A stretch of DNA of 8,860 nt. Origin: Porphyromonadaceae bacterium UBA7207 (GTDB lineage: Bacteria > Bacteroidota > Bacteroidia > Bacteroidales > Muribaculaceae). The notes below the pieces were generated by a model. That model saw only the letters and a list, made by a program, of their open reading frames with translations. It was not told the origin of the DNA and ran no database searches. Positions within the stretch are counted from its first letter, which is position 1. The number at the start of each line of letters is the position of its first letter. The position numbers were made by a program, and so were the translations under genes. Shown here piece after piece: positions 1 to 6,206 of the stretch. The stretch is from assembly GCA_002490635.1 (NCBI GenBank), contig DKUJ01000016.1, positions 1 through 8,860 on the forward strand, written 5' to 3'.

Positions 1-32
1 AAAAAAAGGAATAGGGCAATAAGTTTCTTCAT
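1..32 (-). CDS. 5' end of a divergent gene with signal-peptide-like N-terminus (partial)
   Basis: On the minus strand an ATG at 32-30 opens a frame reading MKKLIALFLF up to the window edge. Two lysines followed by an unbroken hydrophobic run is the typical start of a Sec signal peptide or lipoprotein leader, so this is probably the start of an exported protein encoded to the left. Only ten codons are visible, so the product cannot be named. The other nearby minus-strand ATG (37-35) is followed by a stop two codons later and is not the start. The gene is divergent from nqrA, with 313 bases between the two start codons. Chance occurrence of such a short frame cannot be excluded. Confidence 0.55.
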   Translation of the reverse strand, partial: MKKLIALFLF

Positions 33-345
33 AGCATGTTTCAGGGTTGTTATTGCGATGATTGGGAATAGACATGCCTACTGTATGGCGATACGGCGTA
101 AAGATATTCAAATTTTATTAAACAGCAAAAATCGTTTGATTTTTCCGAATAAGTGTTGGTGTTGTGTCTTCAAATTGTGACTTCCGCCGGGTTTTGTGGT
201 GCAAAATGATTGCTTGTGTAAATCGCATTGAGATGTGCGCTGGTTTCATCAAGTATAAAAGATGTTAAGCGGGCGATGCCTCGAAATCTGCATTTTAAGG
301 TTTTTTGACTCATTTTTCGTATCTTTGCCGCCAAATTGACTAATC
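33..345. other. AT-rich divergent intergenic region
   Basis: This 313-base stretch lies between the two divergent start codons and is clearly richer in A+T than the genes. I see no convincing ORF, tRNA or known riboswitch. It holds the likely nqr promoter at its right end and a small AT-rich hairpin at 127-144 (arms AAAAATC and GATTTTT, loop GTTT). For the leftward gene only imperfect -7-like boxes are visible on the minus strand: 7 of 8 consensus positions at 178-171, with a TTTG at 205-202, and 7 of 8 at 133-126. No leftward promoter is called with confidence. If the first candidate is right, the leftward gene would have a leader of roughly 135 bases. Confidence 0.6.
320..327 (+). promoter_or_regulatory. 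Bacteroidota-type -7 promoter box for the nqr operon
   Basis: TATCTTTG matches the Bacteroidota primary-sigma -7 consensus TAnnTTTG at every fixed position. It is followed by GCCGCC and lies 18 bases upstream of the nqrA ATG. Transcription would begin around 331-335, giving a leader of only about 10-15 bases. The expected -33 TTTG is not clear: only T-rich stretches at 293-296 and 301-306 are near the right place. No Shine-Dalgarno sequence precedes the ATG, as is common in this phylum. The match is direct; its use as a promoter is inferred. Confidence 0.7.
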
Positions 346-1686
346 ATGACTATCAAAATACGAAAAGGCTACAATCTGCCTATCGCCGGTGCGGTGGAAT
401 CGGCACAGCCCGCCCGTAGTGTTCCGGCGCGTGTTGTGGCCATATCTCCCGACGATTATCCGGGCTTCGAGCCCAAGGCCGACGTGCAGCCCGGCGACGT
501 TGTGGAACGTGGCGGTATTCTGCTGCATAGCAAGCGGTTTCCGTCGGTTGCTCTTGTCTCGCCGGTGTCGGGCACGGTGCGCGCTGTTGTGCGTGGCGAG
601 CGTAGAAAAATACTTCGTGTGGAGGTCGAGGCCGGAAATGGCGCCGCCCGCCGTTTTGCCCGCCCCGCACGTGGAAACGTTGCCGGTCTGCGGCATCTGC
701 TTGCCACATCCGGTATTCTGGCTATGATGCGCCAGCGCCCCTACGATATAATTCCCGACCCCGAAGCCGATGTGCGCGATATTTTTGTGAGCGCGCTCGC
801 CACGGCGCCTCTTGCCGTGGCTGTCGATACTCCCGATGCCGAAGCCGTGCGGCTTGCCGGCGCTGCCGTGGAGGCTCTGTCGTTGCTGACTAAAGGCAAG
901 GTATATATATGCCATGGTGCCGGAACTCCTTTCCCCGCCATAGGATGCGCCGAGATGGTTGCCGTCGACGGGCCGCATCCGGCAGGCAACGTTGGTGTGC
1001 AGATTGCCGGCATCCGACCAATCAACAAGGGTGAGACCGTGTGGACTCTGTCGTGGGATGTGCTCCTGCGACTGGGCTATCTGCTGGAGAAGTCGGAAAT
1101 CGACAGCTCCGTGTCGGTGGCTATAACAGGTCCTGAGGTGACCCGCCCCGAAGTGGTGGTCACAACGGCCGGCGCCCTGATCGAGCCTCTGCTTGGCGGC
1201 ATGCTTGCCGACGACGGCCGCAACAAGCGCATCATAAGCGGCAACGTGCTCACCGGCATTGCTGTGGGCATGGGGCCCGACGCTTTCCTGCGCGCCCCCT
1301 ACAATCAGATTACCGTGATTGCCGAGGGCGATGATGTGGATGAATTCATGGGCTGGGCGTCGATGTCGCCCTCGAAGATGAGTGTCGGCCGCAGCTTCCC
1401 GCTGAGCGGCCTGCGCAAGCTGTTCCGCCCCGACGCGCGCCTCAACGGCGGACGGCGCTCTATGATTATGAGTGGCGAGTACGACCGCATGATGCCCATG
1501 GACATACTCCCGGAATATCTTGTCAAGGCCATCATGGCCCGCGACATCGAGAAGATGGAGCAGCTCGGCATCTATGAAGTGGCTCCGGAGGACTTCGCGC
1601 TGGCCGAATATGCCGATACCTCCAAACTACCGTTACAGAAAATCGTGCGCGAGGGCCTCGACTACCTGCGCAAAGAACTTGAATGA
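346..1686 (+). CDS. nqrA: Na+-translocating NADH:quinone oxidoreductase subunit A
   Basis: NqrA is the large membrane-associated cytoplasmic subunit of Na+-NQR and is linked to quinone binding; it carries no flavin or Fe-S cluster. The 446-residue length equals that of the Vibrio cholerae subunit as I recall it. Residues about 37-95 form the lipoyl-like barrel shared with RnfC (FEPKADVQPGDVV, then SPVSGTV). The family signature GPHPAGNVGVQI is at 209-220, and the C-terminal SGEYDRMMPMDILPEYL block at 376-392 is typical of NqrA. The absence of the CxxCxxC Fe-S motifs of RnfC separates NQR from the related Rnf complex. The ATG at 346 is the first start after the promoter box and gives the expected N-terminus (MTIKIRKGYNLPIAG). 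The gene ends in an ATGA overlap with nqrB, indicating translational coupling. Confidence 0.97.
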   Translation: MTIKIRKGYNLPIAGAVESAQPARSVPARVVAISPDDYPGFEPKADVQPGDVVERGGILLHSKRFPSVALVSPVSGTVRAVVRGERRKILRVEVEAGNGAARRFARPARGNVAGLRHLLATSGILAMMRQRPYDIIPDPEADVRDIFVSALATAPLAVAVDTPDAEAVRLAGAAVEALSLLTKGKVYICHGAGTPFPAIGCAEMVAVDGPHPAGNVGVQIAGIRPINKGETVWTLSWDVLLRLGYLLEKSEIDSSVSVAITGPEVTRPEVVVTTAGALIEPLLGGMLADDGRNKRIISGNVLTGIAVGMGPDAFLRAPYNQITVIAEGDDVDEFMGWASMSPSKMSVGRSFPLSGLRKLFRPDARLNGGRRSMIMSGEYDRMMPMDILPEYLVKAIMARDIEKMEQLGIYEVAPEDFALAEYADTSKLPLQKIVREGLDYLRKELE

Positions 1687-2897
1687 CCGTGTCCAGACTA
1701 CGCAATTACCTCGACCGTATCCGTCCGAACTTCGAGCCAGGCGGCAAGCTGCAGGCTTTCCACTCGCTCTACGACGGCATGGCAACGTTCCTGTACACTC
1801 CGCGCGAGCGCTCCGCCGCTTCGGGAGGTGTGCAGATTCACGACGCCATGGATTCGAAGCGCACCATGATTATTGTGGTGCTCGCTCTTATGCCCTGCTT
1901 CCTCATGGGCATGTACAATACCGGCTACCAGCACTGGCTGGCGGCAGGTGCCACAGAATTTCCTTTCTGGAGCCTGATGCTCTATGGCTTCCTCACCATT
2001 CTTCCGCGTGTCGCGGTGGCATATGTGGTGGGACTCGGCATAGAGTTTGCCGTCGCCCAGTGGCGGCGCGAGGAAATCCAGGAGGGTTTTCTCGTCACAG
2101 GCATTCTCGTGCCCATGATATGCCCGGCGGAGACCCCGCTGTGGATGATGGCCGTGGCCGTGGCTTTTTCGGTTGTCTTTGTAAAGGAAGTGTTCGGCGG
2201 CACAGGATATAATGTGCTCAATGTGGCGCTTGTTGCCCGCGCCTTCCTGTTCTTCGCATATCCCGCGAGCATGAGTGGCGACCGCGTGTGGGTTGCCACC
2301 GGCCGCCCGTTCGGCTTCGGACCCGCCGTGCCCGACGGCTTCAGCTGCGCCACGCCTCTGGGACAGATCGCTATCCAGACCGAGCCTTCGGCGGCGATAG
2401 AGGGCATCGGCGGCGGCAGCGTGAGCTTGTGGCAGGCCTTTCTGGGGCTTATCCCCGGCTCATTCGGCGAAACCAGCACGCTGTGTGTGCTCATCGGCGG
2501 AGTTATTCTTGTAGCGGCTGGCATCGCCAGCTGGCGTATTATCGTGGCTGTGGTTGCCGGTGCCCTGGCTATGGGTGCCATAGCACATGCCGCGGCAACG
2601 CCTGTCTATCCGGCGGCATGGCTCTCTCCGGCCGACCAGCTGCTTTATGGCGGTCTGGCTTTTGCGGCCGTGTTCATGGCTACCGACCCCGTTACCGCCG
2701 CGCGAACCACCACCGGCAAGTGGATCTACGGCTTCATGATCGGTGCCGTGGCGGTGATTATCCGAGTATACAACAACGGCTACCCCGAAGGTGCCATGCT
2801 CGCGGTGCTCCTCGCCAACTGCTTCGCTCCGCTCATCGACTGGTGTGTGGTGCGCACCAACATCCGCCGCAGGTTAAACCGCGTTAAATCCGCCTGA
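1683..2897 (+). CDS. nqrB: Na+-translocating NADH:quinone oxidoreductase subunit B
   Basis: NqrB is the main membrane subunit. In the family it holds a covalently linked FMN and riboflavin and forms the sodium pathway. The 404 residues contain about nine or ten hydrophobic segments after a cytoplasmic N-terminus with the family block FEPGG (17-21). Conserved stretches include VKEVFGGTGYN (167-177), RAFLFFAYPA (186-195), IPGSFGE and FMATDPVTA. The flavin acceptor is predicted to be Thr224 in DGFSCATPL; here Cys222 stands where the usual SGAT motif has glycine. The start codon lies in the ATGA overlap with nqrA (1683-1686), and the product is near normal length. Only two bases separate its stop from nqrC. 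Confidence 0.97.
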   Translation: MTVSRLRNYLDRIRPNFEPGGKLQAFHSLYDGMATFLYTPRERSAASGGVQIHDAMDSKRTMIIVVLALMPCFLMGMYNTGYQHWLAAGATEFPFWSLMLYGFLTILPRVAVAYVVGLGIEFAVAQWRREEIQEGFLVTGILVPMICPAETPLWMMAVAVAFSVVFVKEVFGGTGYNVLNVALVARAFLFFAYPASMSGDRVWVATGRPFGFGPAVPDGFSCATPLGQIAIQTEPSAAIEGIGGGSVSLWQAFLGLIPGSFGETSTLCVLIGGVILVAAGIASWRIIVAVVAGALAMGAIAHAAATPVYPAAWLSPADQLLYGGLAFAAVFMATDPVTAARTTTGKWIYGFMIGAVAVIIRVYNNGYPEGAMLAVLLANCFAPLIDWCVVRTNIRRRLNRVKSA

Positions 2898-2899
2898 CA

Positions 2900-3619
2900 A
2901 TGAACAAGGAAAGTAAATCGTACACTCTGTTGTACACCATGGCGCTGGTGATGATTGTGGGTTCGGCCCTGGCATATACGGCCATAACCCTCAAGGACCG
3001 CCAGCAGGCCAATATCGATGCCGACAAGATGCGGCAGATTCTTGCCAGCGTGCGCATAACCCCTGCCGCCGACAGCATCGTGGAATCATACCGGCACTAT
3101 ATAACCGACAGCTATGTGGTGGATGCCTCCGGAAACCGCCTCGAGGGCGACAATGCCTTCGACGTGAATGTCGGCGCCCAGATGCGGCTGCCCGGCGGCG
3201 AGCGTGAGCTGCCTGTGTATGTCTGCACTCTGGCCGACGGTTCCGAAAAATATATCCTGCCGCTCTACGGCAGTGGCCTTTGGGGGCCGATATGGGGATA
3301 TGTGTCGCTCGATTCCGACGCGGCTGTTGTCTACGACGCCTATTTTGCCCACCAGGGCGAGACTCCCGGTCTGGGAGCGGAAATCCAGAAGCCGGCGTTC
3401 AGCAGCCAGTTCGTGGGAAAACGGATATTCCTCGACGACCGATTCATGCCAGTGACAGTGGTGAAAGCCGGCCGCGCGCCCTCCGACGGCCGCGACTATG
3501 TCGACGCCGTTTCCGGCGCAACCATAACCAGCAAGGGCGTGGCCGATATGCTCGACAACTGCCTGCTGCCATACCGCGCGTTTCTGGAAAATCTTTCCCG
3601 TCAAAACCAAACACACTGA
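2900..3619 (+). CDS. nqrC: Na+-translocating NADH:quinone oxidoreductase subunit C
   Basis: NqrC carries a covalent FMN on a periplasmic FMN-binding domain anchored by one N-terminal helix (about residues 8-30 here). The FMN-binding domain covers roughly residues 100-225. It shows LPLYGSGLWGPIWGYV (120-135), HQGETPGLGAEI (151-162) and the flavinylation motif SGATIT at 205-210. Thr208 is the predicted FMN acceptor, equivalent to Thr225 of V. cholerae. At 239 residues it is slightly shorter than the roughly 257 of Vibrio, mainly in the linker between the anchor and the FMN domain. FMN attachment needs an ApbE-type flavin transferase, which is not encoded here. The gene starts two bases after nqrB and ends three bases before nqrD. 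Confidence 0.97.
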   Translation: MNKESKSYTLLYTMALVMIVGSALAYTAITLKDRQQANIDADKMRQILASVRITPAADSIVESYRHYITDSYVVDASGNRLEGDNAFDVNVGAQMRLPGGERELPVYVCTLADGSEKYILPLYGSGLWGPIWGYVSLDSDAAVVYDAYFAHQGETPGLGAEIQKPAFSSQFVGKRIFLDDRFMPVTVVKAGRAPSDGRDYVDAVSGATITSKGVADMLDNCLLPYRAFLENLSRQNQTH

Positions 3620-3622
3620 GCC

Positions 3623-4249
3623 ATGGCAGAAAAAATCAGCAACCGCAAAGTTTTCTTCAATCCTTTCTCCAAGGACAATCCAGTGCTGGTGCAGATTCTC
3701 GGCATCTGCTCGGTGCTGGCGGTAACGGTGAAACTGGCGCCGGCTCTGGCCATGGGCCTGTCGGTGATAGCCGTGCTCGCTTTCAGCAACGTGATAATTT
3801 CCATCCTGCGCAAAACCATACCGACAAACATCCGCATCATCGTGCAGCTGGTGGTTGTGGCCGGCCTGGTGGTCATCGTGTCGCAGCTACTCCAGGCCTA
3901 TGCCTACGATGTGAGCAAGCAGCTGTCGGTGTTCATCAGCCTCATCATCACCAACTGCATCCTCATGGGACGCCTCGAGGCCTTCGCAATGGCGAACCGT
4001 CCCTGGCCTTCATTCCTCGATGGCGTGGGCAACGGCATAGGCTACACCATTATTCTGGTGAGCGTGGCTTTCTTCCGCGAACTCCTCGGTTCGGGCACGC
4101 TTTTCGGTTTCCGTGTGGTGCCACAGGCTTTATACGATGCCGGATATGTGGATAACGGCCTGATGATTCTCCCCCCCATGGCTCTTGTGGTGGTGGCATG
4201 CATCATCTGGGTTCAGCGCAGTTTCAACAAAGACCTTCAGGAAAAATAA
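3623..4249 (+). CDS. nqrD: Na+-translocating NADH:quinone oxidoreductase subunit D
   Basis: NqrD is a six-helix integral membrane subunit that pairs with NqrE as an inverted-topology homologue. The pair holds an intramembrane iron (2Fe-2S) centre that passes electrons from NqrF to NqrC. The 208-residue product shows the conserved blocks NPVLVQILGICSVLAV (19-34), SLIITNCILMGR (106-117), FLDGVGNGIGY and FFRELLGSGTLFG. The iron-ligand cysteines are visible at Cys29 and Cys112, the same numbers as in V. cholerae. The presence of NqrA and an FAD-type NqrF in the operon separates it from the homologous RnfE. It lies 3 bases after nqrC and 4 bases before nqrE. Confidence 0.97.
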   Translation: MAEKISNRKVFFNPFSKDNPVLVQILGICSVLAVTVKLAPALAMGLSVIAVLAFSNVIISILRKTIPTNIRIIVQLVVVAGLVVIVSQLLQAYAYDVSKQLSVFISLIITNCILMGRLEAFAMANRPWPSFLDGVGNGIGYTIILVSVAFFRELLGSGTLFGFRVVPQALYDAGYVDNGLMILPPMALVVVACIIWVQRSFNKDLQEK

Positions 4250-4253
4250 CGCC

Positions 4254-4871
4254 ATGGAGAATCTAAACCTGTTCATACGGTCGATTTTTATCGACAACAT
4301 GATATTCGCCTACTTCCTGGGCATGTGCTCGTTCATTGCCGTGAGCAAGAATGTGGCCACAGCCTTCGGACTGGGCGTGGCGGTGACTTTCATGCTCGCC
4401 ATCACCGTGCCGGCGAACTACCTCATCACCACCTATGTGCTCGGCCCCGGCGCTCTGGTGTGGGCCGGACCCGAATTCGCCGATGTGGACCTCAGCTTTC
4501 TCTCGCTGATAGTGTTCATCGCGGTCATTGCCTCCCTCACCCAGCTTGTGGAGATGGTGGTGGAGAAATATTCGCCGTCGCTCTATGCCTCGCTGGGCAT
4601 ATTCCTGCCGCTTATCGCCGTTAACTGCGCCATCCTCGGCGGCTCGCTGTTCATGCAGCAGCGCGGCTTCGACAGCGTTGCCACATCGTTCTGTGCAGGC
4701 AGCGGCTGGGGCATAGGCTGGCTTCTGGCGATTACCGCAGTGGCCGCCGTGCGTGAGCGTGTGGCCGCTTATTCCAATGTGCCCGCACCCCTGCGCGGCG
4801 TGGGCATCACTTTTATCATCACCGCTCTTATGGGCATAGCCTTTATGAGCTTCCTCGGCATCAAGATATGA
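4254..4871 (+). CDS. nqrE: Na+-translocating NADH:quinone oxidoreductase subunit E
   Basis: NqrE is the six-helix partner of NqrD and supplies the other two ligands of the membrane iron centre. I place the start at ATG 4254 (MENLNLFIRSIFIDNM), which gives 205 residues. An upstream in-frame ATG at 4185 lies inside nqrD and would add a non-homologous 23-residue extension. Family blocks are NMIFAYFLGMCSFIAVSK (15-32), GIFLPLIAVNCAILGG (115-130) and LRGVGITFI near the C-terminus, with ligand cysteines Cys25 and Cys125. The product is a few residues longer than in Vibrio because of a short insertion near residues 68-76 before DVDLSFL. The stop overlaps the nqrF start in ATGA (4868-4871). Confidence 0.97.
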   Translation: MENLNLFIRSIFIDNMIFAYFLGMCSFIAVSKNVATAFGLGVAVTFMLAITVPANYLITTYVLGPGALVWAGPEFADVDLSFLSLIVFIAVIASLTQLVEMVVEKYSPSLYASLGIFLPLIAVNCAILGGSLFMQQRGFDSVATSFCAGSGWGIGWLLAITAVAAVRERVAAYSNVPAPLRGVGITFIITALMGIAFMSFLGIKI

Positions 4872-6184
4872 ACTGTACTGTTATGCCCGCAATATTGTGC
4901 CTGCTCTCGCCGCATGCGTGGATTACAATCGGAGCCGGCGTCACCTGCTTCCTCATTGTGGTGATGCTGCTTGTGGTAGTGCTGTTGATTGCAAAGCGCT
5001 ATCTGGTGAAGAGCGGCAGTGTTACCGTTACAATCAACAACGACCGCAAGGTGGAGACCGCCGCTGGCGTGTCGCTGCTGTCGGCTATGGCGCAGCGGAA
5101 TGTGTTCCTGCCCTCGGCATGCGGCGGCAAAGGCAGCTGCGGCCAGTGCCGCGTGCAGGTGCGCCAAGGAGGTGGCCAGATTCTGCCCACCGAAACCGTG
5201 CACTTCTCCCGCAAGGAGATAAAGGACGACTGGCGTCTGGCATGCCAGGTGAAGGTGAAAGGCGACATGGACATCGAAGTGCCGGCATCGGTACTCGATG
5301 TCAGGGAATGGGAGTGCGAAGTAATTTCCAACCGCAATGTGGCCACGTTCATCAAGGAGTTCATCGTGGCGCTACCCCCCGGCGAGCATATGGATTTCAT
5401 ACCCGGTTCCTATGCGCAGATAAAGATTCCTCCTTTCGAGATGGACTATGCCAAGGACATCGACCGCAGCCTCATCGGCGATGAGTATCTGCCCGCATGG
5501 GAGAAATTCGGCCTGTTCGGTCTCAGGTGCCGCAACACCGAAACGACAGTGCGCGCCTACTCCATGGCCAACTATCCTGCCGAGGGCGACCGCATAATGC
5601 TTACCGTGCGCATTGCCACTCCGCCCATGAAGCCCAAGCCTCAGACCGGATTCCAGGATGTGATGCCCGGTATTGCCTCGAGCTATATCTTCTCGCTGAA
5701 ACCCGGCGACAAGGTGATGATGAGCGGACCCTACGGCGACTTCCATCCCATCTTCGACTCGGGCGCGGAAATGATGTGGGTTGGCGGCGGCGCCGGCATG
5801 GCGCCCCTGCGTGCGCAGATAATGCACATGACCCATACTCTCCGCACCACGGACCGCAAGATGAATTTCTTCTATGGTGCGCGCGCGCTGAACGAGGTGT
5901 TCTACCTCGACGATTTCCTGCGTCTGGAGAAGGAGTTCCCCAACTTCAAGTTCCATCTTGCCCTCGACCGACCGGACCCTGCCGCCGATGCAGCGGGTGT
6001 GGAATACACCCCCGGTTTCGTGCATCAGGTAATGCTGGACACCTATCTCAAGAACCATCCTGCTCCCGAGGATATCGAATACTACATGTGCGGTCCCGGC
6101 CCGATGAGCGCGGCGGTGAACAAAATGCTCGACTCGCTGGGCGTTGAGCCGGAACAGATACACTACGATAATTTTGGCGGATGA
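4868..6184 (+). CDS. nqrF: Na+-translocating NADH:quinone oxidoreductase subunit F (NADH dehydrogenase)
   Basis: NqrF is the electron-input subunit: it oxidises NADH with FAD and passes electrons through a 2Fe-2S cluster. A membrane anchor spans about residues 18-42. A plant-type ferredoxin domain follows (about 50-140), with cluster cysteines Cys85, Cys91, Cys94 and Cys126 in the CGGKGSCGQC arrangement. The ferredoxin-reductase domain has the FAD motif RAYSMANYP (229-237), the NADH-binding loop WVGGGAGMAPLR (304-315) and a C-terminal MCGPGPM (407-413) with HYDNFGG at the end. At 438 residues it is longer than Vibrio NqrF (about 408). Part of the difference is an N-terminal extension of about 13-15 residues before the anchor; ATG 4883 (Met6) is an alternative start. 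The ATGA overlap with nqrE favours 4868. Confidence 0.97.
   Translation: MNCTVMPAILCLLSPHAWITIGAGVTCFLIVVMLLVVVLLIAKRYLVKSGSVTVTINNDRKVETAAGVSLLSAMAQRNVFLPSACGGKGSCGQCRVQVRQGGGQILPTETVHFSRKEIKDDWRLACQVKVKGDMDIEVPASVLDVREWECEVISNRNVATFIKEFIVALPPGEHMDFIPGSYAQIKIPPFEMDYAKDIDRSLIGDEYLPAWEKFGLFGLRCRNTETTVRAYSMANYPAEGDRIMLTVRIATPPMKPKPQTGFQDVMPGIASSYIFSLKPGDKVMMSGPYGDFHPIFDSGAEMMWVGGGAGMAPLRAQIMHMTHTLRTTDRKMNFFYGARALNEVFYLDDFLRLEKEFPNFKFHLALDRPDPAADAAGVEYTPGFVHQVMLDTYLKNHPAPEDIEYYMCGPGPMSAAVNKMLDSLGVEPEQIHYDNFGG
6169..6176 (+). promoter_or_regulatory. Candidate internal -7 box within the nqrF 3' end
   Basis: TAATTTTG is a perfect match to TAnnTTTG and falls in the codons for Asp-Asn-Phe near the NqrF C-terminus, 30 bases before the ATG of the downstream gene. 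A TTG at 6144-6146 lies 22 bases upstream as a weak -33 candidate. Transcription would start near 6180, giving a leader of about 27 bases. Because the conserved NqrF ending constrains these codons, the match may be fortuitous. Confidence 0.35.
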
Positions 6185-6206
6185 GCCATTTCCAATACAC
6201 CTTACC

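Noticed and set aside
127..144. AT-rich hairpin (AAAAATC-GTTT-GATTTTT) in the intergenic region considered as a terminator
   Set aside because: The stem is seven pairs, almost all A-T, too weak for a confident call, and both flanking genes diverge away from it. It is mentioned only within the intergenic entry.
33..345. Riboswitch or small RNA in the intergenic region
   Set aside because: Only a weak distant 6-base pairing (34-39 with 72-77) and the small AT hairpin are present; nothing matches a known conserved RNA core.
340..978. 212-codon minus-strand open frame opposite nqrA
   Set aside because: Its composition is typical of antisense shadow frames and it overlaps the conserved NqrA N-terminal half.
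4185..4253. Upstream start for nqrE at ATG 4185
   Set aside because: It lies inside nqrD; the extension has no homology to NqrE, whose N-terminus begins at ATG 4254.
6144..6206. Upstream start for the NAGPA-like protein at ATG 6144
   Set aside because: It lies inside nqrF and would put 21 charged and mixed residues before an intact signal peptide that begins at ATG 6207.
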